DNA of 64,000 nucleotides, from assembly GCA_022432975.1 (NCBI GenBank), contig CM039513.1:960142-1024141 (forward strand). Direction: 5' to 3'. Source of the DNA: Begonia masoniana (taxonomy: Eukaryota > Streptophyta > Magnoliopsida > Cucurbitales > Begoniaceae). The translations under genes were made by a program, and so were the position numbers. Shown here in pieces: positions 58,076 through 64,000 of this stretch. Position 1 is the stretch's first letter. Each line of letters starts with the position of its first letter. Below the pieces are notes generated by a model, which saw nothing but the letters and a program-made list of their open reading frames with translations, ran no database searches and was not told where the DNA came from.

Positions 58076-59215
58076 TCTCCGATCCAATAATGAGATATCA
58101 AACCAGAACGAACTCATCGCTCAAAAAACTGGTTTCAACAGAATATTCAATTCTCGAATATTCAATTTCAAATATTTGAAGTCAAAAAAAGGGATATCTC
58201 AACCAAAATCAGCTCCAAAAAATTAGAATAAATCTCTCAAAATATTCTGAACAATTTTTGATCGATAACTCAGCCGGAATTTATGAACACCAACCGTGAC
58301 AAAAAATTCCAAACAAATAATCACACTGAAAATTCCAAAAGGAAACATTTCCTCTCTGCTTTGCGTCTTCGGCCATCGACAGAGTCTTCTAGACTGAGTT
58401 ACGAGGGCAGCCGGTTCTTTGCAGCGAACGACGATCAGCTCTATCCGTGGGCAGTTCTTTGCAGACAGCAGCGAGAGCAGTGGTTTCTTCAACTTCGTCA
58501 GAGCGTCATCACGGTAGAGCAGAGTGGAATTTTTCTTTGCTCGGCGACTCCCTTTTCTTCTATGTCTCTCTCTCTCTGCCGCATACAGTGGCTCTCACTA
58601 AGGCTCCTCTCTTCCTTGATCGAGGGTTTCTTCTCCTCCTCTGACTTGCGATAGTGGGTGGCAGTGACTGATCTCCCTCAGCGCTTTTCACTGTCGAGCT
58701 CTCACTCTAGGGCTCCTCTGTTTTCTTCCTTCATTGTTCTTCATAACAAGAACAGCAACAAAAGTGTTTTTTTTTCCTTATTTCCTTTTCCCCCACAAAT
58801 TGCAAATTTCAAACACCAAAATTGCAGACCTGTAAAATCGTTCGATACCTTTGATAAATCAAAACCTGATTTTTGAAAACCTTCAATGTCGCTCTGATAC
58901 CAATTGATGAAAAATTGAACGAGAAACCAAAAAAGAAAATACGACGAGAAACATTAGATTTACGTGAAAAAATCCTTTCAGGAAAAAACTGCGGGCAGGG
59001 GAACAAATTGACTATGAATATCGAAATACAATTATGTGTTTGGCGCTCTAGCTTACATGAATTTATAGAGAAAATAAAACTCTAATGAAATTCTCAACAT
59101 GGGCCTAACCGGTCTGGCCCGTATAGAATTCGAGTTACACTAAATTCTAACACAGAGGAAGGCCAGACGAAACATATTCTGCAGCAAATTTTCTCACAGA
59201 TGCCAATGAACTGAG

Positions 59216-59753
59216 TATTAGGGTTAATCCTACATTGATTGTGGAAGGAGCGTGTTGGTAGTTTATAAGTGTGAGGGAAAGTCTCACCTTTTGAACTAGT
59301 TTTTGAAACCACCAATACTGGTATCAGAGCTCGAGTTACTAATAAGTCTCCACCCAAGCCAGGAGAAACTGGGTGGATGGTTATCTGACTCAAGGTTCAA
59401 TGTGTGAAGGGGAAGATAGTTAGGTTTAATCTCACATCGATTGTGGAAGGGCCTTGGTGGTAGTTTATAAGTGTGAGGGAAAGTCTCACCCTTTGAGCTA
59501 GTTTTTGGGGTTGAGAAGACCCAAAACCACCAACACTAGTATCAAAGCCCGGGTTACTAACAAGTCTCCACCCAAACCGGAAGAAACTATGTCAATGGTT
59601 ATCCGACTCAAGTCTCGATGTGTGAAGGAGGAGATTGTTAGGGTTAATCCCACATTAGTTGTGAAAGAAGTTTGGTGGTAGTTTATAAGTGTGAGGAAAA
59701 ATCTCACAATTTGAACTAGTTTTTGGGGTTGAGAAGACCCAAGACCACCAACA
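59216..59753 (+). mobile_element. TRIM with three LTRs and two internal segments, in SDR exon 2
   Basis: LTR copies lie at 59216-59317, 59418-59535 and 59636-59753. Full copies are 118 nt, from TGTTAGGGTTAATCCCACAT to GACCACCAACA. Between them are two internal segments of about 100 nt with GGTATCAGAGCTCGAG at the start and GTGTGAAGGGGAAGAT at the end. The flanks CTGAG (59211-59215) and CCGAA (59754-59758) look like a target duplication with two mismatches. The host SDR frame stops at IDVMKLD and resumes at LSSLASVRK across the element. Confidence 0.88.
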
Positions 59754-59916
59754 CCGAAATCTAACTTCATTACATCGATTTTAGACGAAGGAGTTTCCTT
59801 AAGAATGGCTTCTTTTACATTTCTACCGGATGGAACATTCCTGATGGCCATAACAACGTGGACACAACGAAGTGCAAGAACGAGCATAGTTTCTTCGCCG
59901 AGACCACTAGATGCAC

Positions 59917-60800
59917 CTACAATTGATTTTAGTTTCATAATTTACAAAAATGCAAATGTGATTGATTCTTAAGCTAGATAGCAATAATAGAGTAGCATAT
60001 AGATAGCACGTTTGTGGACTCAAATAAATGATACAAACAAGAAAGAAAAGGAGAATATGAGCTTCAAGAACATAATGGTTTACCATTCTCAACCTGAAAA
60101 AATACTTTTGTATATAGTTCACTATTATTCGATAATTGCATTGGATTCGGTACTGATGATAAGTCTCTATAGAGGATAGAACTAAAATGGCGATTCTTTC
60201 CTAAGTAAGAAAATAGAACTAAAATGACAAGATTAATATATCCATTTGAGAAGCTGTATTCTTTTTGGAAACATGATATTTGCTCTCATGGTTAGAACAA
60301 TTATAGATCAATGGACCGGAATTCTATTTGGTATAGTCCCAAATTCTCGATTTGTGACGTAAATATTGAAACTAAATTGATTTCTTCCAATTTATAACTA
60401 GAGTGTTATTTTTTCACTCTATTTGCGAAAATTCCTCATCTCGTAGTTAGTTTTTTTATGAAGTGAATTTCTCTTATGTTCTAAAACTTTTTTTAGACAA
60501 AAAATTCATTCATCTCAAAGGTATCAACAATTAAGTCCATGTTAGTCACGTTTTATTTTCACATAACGCATTTTATCTTATCTAGTTATTTGGTGAGACA
60601 TTATTTTCATTATAGTTTATTTCATTCTTTTGGAAAGATGTATTATTACTTTTATTTAAATTTACACAGTTTATTGGACATATATTATCACGCTATCATT
60701 GATGTCACTGTTGGACCTTGTTTTAACTCATTGGTAATTGGACCCTAGATATTTAATTCTATAAGACTTTCATTGCTATTTAGTAAAAATTACAATTAAG
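59917..60800. other. Intergenic or intronic region right of the SDR pseudogene
   Basis: SDR exon 1 would be expected in or beyond this stretch but was not found. AT-rich DNA; the last 500 bp may belong to a gypsy LTR, because a GGGGCGTGACA end and primer-site-like sequence follow at 60863-60890. Confidence 0.4.
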
Positions 60801-60862
60801 GGTTGGACGATTCAATTTGTTTAGGGTAAGGTTATTTCTCATTCTATTTCAAGTCCATTTTG

Positions 60863-63500
60863 GGGCGTGACAAAATTTTTAGTATCAGAGTCAGGTTACC
60901 ATCTTGAAAGTGACATCAATAAGATAGATAGTGCGGTAATATATAAGAAATTTCAAATTACTGTGTTTAAGGAGGAATTCTAATTGGTGTTGTAAATTTT
61001 TTAATTTATTGAATATGCCTCCAAGTAGCGCACAATGGATATGTGCATAAATGGCTAGATAATAGTTTATTTATCTTTTGTAGCCTTGATGAGAGTGCTA
61101 ATAATTGGTCGTAGAAAGTTTAAGGTATAAAAACTCTAAGGTTCATTGGATAATTTCTTTAAAGGATCTAAGTATCTCTACCTTTAAGTAATTGAGTAGT
61201 TGTGAAATTTATTGTGGATTTGGATATGTGAATCCAATGTTGTTTAAGGATAAATTGAACCCAATGGTTGATGAATGTGACTTATGAGATGATATAATAT
61301 ATAATCGTCATTGATAAGTTGGCAGAGCATGGGATCGATTTCGCTATGTTTTAATATCAGAAGGTGATGCAAAAAAAATGGATTACTTGGATTTTCTGTT
61401 ACATTGGTTGAGAGTATGATCGAATATATCCCACAACTTTATTATGGACAAGTTTACGATTGAGATGTATGCCTCAAACTTTGCAAGGTTTTGAATGCGT
61501 TTTGGAGATCGATTCGAATGTTGGAATGGTAAAGTTTAAAAGAGAACCTGAGATCAATATTTTCTATTAGATAGTGAATGTATGATTCAATTTTGTTAAT
61601 GGGGCTTAGATTTTTCTTAGCACGTCGAATTTAATTGTTGGTTAGTGGTTAAAGAATTCAGTTATTGATTGGAAGTAAAAATGCTTGCGATGAATTTAAA
61701 TTCCATTGGCATAATGGTGAAAAATTACGCCAAAATATGGAACTGACATATTATATTAAGGTGATTGGTTGCGATCGATATATGGTAAATATAGAGAGCA
61801 TTTGAGATATCAAATTGATGGGGAATGGCACATGTAAGGTCCACTACTATTTTTGAAAGTTTTAATTGTTGTTCAAAATGTTGAATTTGATTTTGGAAAT
61901 TGCTTGACTATGTATGAGGGAAGAAATGATTAAGAATAATCTACTAAGATTAAGATAATTATTAAGAGCCAAGGATGAGGGTCTTTGGGAATGTTTATAT
62001 AGTTAGAAATGTAAATATTTATGATTGGTATGTTTATGGCGTCTTTGATAGGACGACTTTTAAGTTTTAAGTTTGATTAGTCAAATATTGTTCGACGATA
62101 ATACAAGATTCTTTGGTTTTCGCCCTATTTATATTTCAACATTCTTTGGTATAAGTGATATCATTAAGTGAAACCAGTGGAGTGTTCTTGGTAGCTGCCA
62201 TATGTGCATGAAAATTCATAATCACGAATGGTCAATGGAAAGATGCTAAAGATTTGATATTGACTTGCTTATGAATTGGTTAAGTAGGATTAAAACTCAG
62301 CCAATTAAGTTACTGTGCAATAATTATATTTTTCGAAGTATATCACAAATGAGAGGTGTTAGTTTTAATTGCTTCAAGTATGATGGTTGTTCCGTTTGTA
62401 AGTTTAGTTATTAAAGGGTAAATTAAGTGACCGTCAATATTAATTATTTGTTGTTAAGGATTAAGAAGATTGTTGATTAAATGAGTAGATCAATGTATTT
62501 TGTCGTGAATGATTTAAGATTGAATTATCACCAGTTGAAGATCCGTAAGGAGAATATTCATGCGATTACTTTCTAAAATTGCTACTCAAGTTTTAAGTTT
62601 AAGGTTAACGCTGGGTTTGGCTGATGTCCTAGTATTTTTAAGTATATGATGAAGTGAGTCTTCAAATTCTATTGGATTATCTTGTTAAGAATAACCATTA
62701 ATGCCTTAAGACTCATGATGAGCACATAACATTTGAGTTTGGGTTGTGAATGTTGCAAAAATCCTTGATTGTATGCTAAAGTGGAAGAATATTGTTTTTG
62801 GATAATCAAGGTTAAATTTTCAATAGACAATGTCAATGTGGACGACATTTCATTGGATATAGCTTAGTTGTGGCCCTATTAAATTTGAATCAAACAAGAA
62901 ATATTATTGAAGTTCAGGATGTCTCGTGATTAGCTAGTTGTTGTTATTGCGATGAAAATTTTTGAAATCTGAGGTTGCAAAAGTGAAGTTACCTCACGTG
63001 TGGATGATTGTTGTTTGTAATCGTCTTTTGTTGCTGTTATTATAAAATTATTCGTAAGGTGTGAAATTTAAAATAGCTCTCATGCCGTCAGATTTAAACA
63101 TTTATTCTCGCAACTTTGTTGATTCTTGGATTAAGGAAATAGTTTGATCATAGGAATTTGACTGTAATTTTACTTTGAAATACCATTTTAGCATGACATA
63201 GTTTTATTTCTTTGTTCAGCATTAGCGTTTGGATAAAATTTTGATAGATAGTATGTGTATGTATATTAATGGCAACTTATACTCTTCCAAGACACATTAA
63301 AGAAGTGCTCAAATCAAGTTTCTTATAATGCTTAAGTAAACTAAAGTTTATTTTTATATACGGAAATTTATTATTGGTTTGGAAGGATAATAATTGGACC
63401 TCAAGGAGAAGGTCTCTGGTCTACTTTGTTGAATGGTTGGAGTTCAAAATCTTTTTGCTCGCTGAATTTTAGAAAAGCGGTTGATGCTTCTGATTGAAAA
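60863..63500 (+). mobile_element. Highly decayed Ty3/gypsy retrotransposon
   Basis: An LTR-like end (GGGGCGTGACA) is followed by AGTATCAGAGTCAGG, which resembles an initiator-Met primer site. A short gag-like start (MPPSSAQW) lies at 61015. At 62510-62720, with stops and shifts, the frame reads like reverse transcriptase: NYHQLKIRKENIHAITF, then FKYMMK, then KTHDEHI, matching the GYHQLRI and EEH blocks of gypsy elements. No open frame survives and neither the left nor the right boundary was found, so the limits are approximate. Confidence 0.7.
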
Positions 63501-64000
63501 ATGAAACTTTTGGACATAAAAGTTCAGAATTCTAGATGAATGTTACGTTGTATTTGTTAACATGTGAATAGTTATTTGTTCAGATGGCGAGTCCGGTCGG
63601 AAATCATGGAGAAATCCGACAAGCGGCTCGAGCCTAACTTTTAAGGCAAAAAATGGATTTTGACTCAATCGTTGTTGGGGCGTTTCAAGGGTTGTTTTAA
63701 ACCCGATTTGGACTTTCAACTCAATCGTTCTTGTCTTCTTGAGTCATTTGTAGATTTAAATTTGAATTTTTGAACTGTGGAATTTATCTTGATATTTGGA
63801 AAAATACTATGTTTAGGTAACAAGATTTAAATTTGGACCTAAACTATTTTTGAATTTTTTGTGTTGTTTGGACTTTGGAATTTGGTAGGCTCAATTGAGG
63901 TATGAATTTAATTTTATGTAAAACGTATATATATATTAAATATTTACTTTCAACAATTACATTTAAAACTGAGTATGTTCATTTATTTGAATTTTTTTAT
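63501..64000. other. Right-edge sequence, no gene
   Basis: AT-rich DNA with a short GC-richer patch (CGAGTCCGGTCGG, near 63588). It is probably the tail of the decayed gypsy element, but this is not shown. Confidence 0.3.

Larger units (their letters stand above)
56724..59152 (-). mobile_element. Non-coding LTR element (TRIM/LARD-like) in SDR exon 2
   Basis: The target duplication is CAGAG (56719-56723 and 59153-59157). The two LTRs are 248 nt each (56724-56971 and 58905-59152). On the minus strand ATTGGTATCAGAGCGAC directly follows the right LTR, so that is the 5' LTR. The 1.9-kb interior has no gag-pol. It contains a 59-bp tandem repeat, a fragment of the TRIM family seen at 59216, and GC-richer unique sequence. 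The insertion lies inside SDR codons: reading of the host exon stops at GLPL and resumes with NIL on the far side. Confidence 0.92.
53257..59916 (-). pseudogene. TIC32-like short-chain dehydrogenase/reductase, disrupted
   Basis: Exon remnants (minus): exon 2 in three pieces (59759-59916, 59153-59215 and 56708-56723), then 56496-56575, 56251 to about 56386, 56099-56177, 55862-55946, 53489-53535 and 53257-53408. Readable motifs are GASSGLGEETMLVLALR, SSLASVRKFAAEYVSSGLPL, NNAGVMAAPFMLSHGN, YGQSKLANILHAN, NSIHPGVIVTN and KKLWDFSLKL, as in TIC32/retinol-dehydrogenase-like SDRs. Lesions: a three-LTR TRIM and a second LTR element each split exon 2. A TAG (56117-56119) stands where Glu is expected in HAN-LARRLK. 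The acceptor of the exon at 56386 reads AT instead of AG. The last exon is frameshifted after its acceptor. A Cassandra lies in the intron at 53615-55814. Exon 1, upstream of 59916, was not found. Confidence 0.9.

Noticed and set aside
58283..58876. Overlapping plus-strand frames in the LTR element near the SDR pseudogene
   Set aside because: They lie in the interior of a non-coding LTR element with no gag-pol similarity and no splice or family support.
1..64000. A new multi-gene system or biosynthetic cluster
   Set aside because: The P450, the SDRs and the kinase are tens of kilobases apart, belong to ordinary families, and one SDR is a dead pseudogene; no co-operating cluster is supported.

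Overview
The window is nuclear DNA of a dicot plant. Genes have short exons with GT-AG introns, intergenic DNA is AT-rich, and there are LTR retrotransposons, hAT-like elements and TRIMs typical of flowering plants. I cannot name the species. The sequence contains one run of 100 Ns (41056-41155).

Genes, left to right: the 5' end of a YacP/NYN-like gene (minus, runs off the left edge); a cinnamoyl-CoA-reductase-like SDR (1347-3277, plus); a START lipid-binding-domain gene (4694-5786, plus); a 19-exon HPCA1-type LRR receptor kinase (6549-19846, minus); the first exon of a KORRIGAN-type GH9 endoglucanase (from 40006, plus), which degenerates into error-like sequence and then the gap; an unrecognised 603-residue gene (42941-45899, minus); a weakly supported single-exon ORF (48971-49753, minus); a CYP86A fatty-acid omega-hydroxylase (51251-52837, plus); and a heavily disrupted TIC32-like SDR pseudogene (53257-59916, minus). 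From memory, the START/HPCA1/KOR trio matches the Arabidopsis At5g49720-At5g49800 neighbourhood, and the CCR-like/NYN pair matches At2g02400/At2g02410.

Mobile DNA fills about half of the window and is strongly nested; many boundaries are fixed by target-site duplications (TSDs). Intron 1 of the receptor kinase holds a decayed copia element (11803-19584, TSD TTAAG). Inside that copia lie a Cassandra TRIM (13050-13660, TSD GATGT) and a 2.7-kb gypsy solo LTR (15428-18114, TSD GCATG). A second copia (21561-36818, TSD ACCAT) is split by a young 9.8-kb gypsy chromovirus (23130-32943, TSD ATGTC). A hAT element (36867-37996, 8-bp TSD CTATTTAT) follows. The SDR pseudogene carries a Cassandra with its own nested solo LTR in one intron, plus two separate LTR elements within one exon. 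A decayed gypsy element occupies the right end.

I found no new multi-gene system. The most interesting points are: a candidate spliced-leader architecture (intron of about 380 nt, then a 45-nt exon) shared by the LTRs of two diverged gypsy families; the layer-by-layer destruction of the SDR gene; an apparently intact receptor kinase that tolerates an 8.4-kb first intron full of nested elements; a TRIM with three LTRs; and the error-like KOR segment beside the assembly gap.
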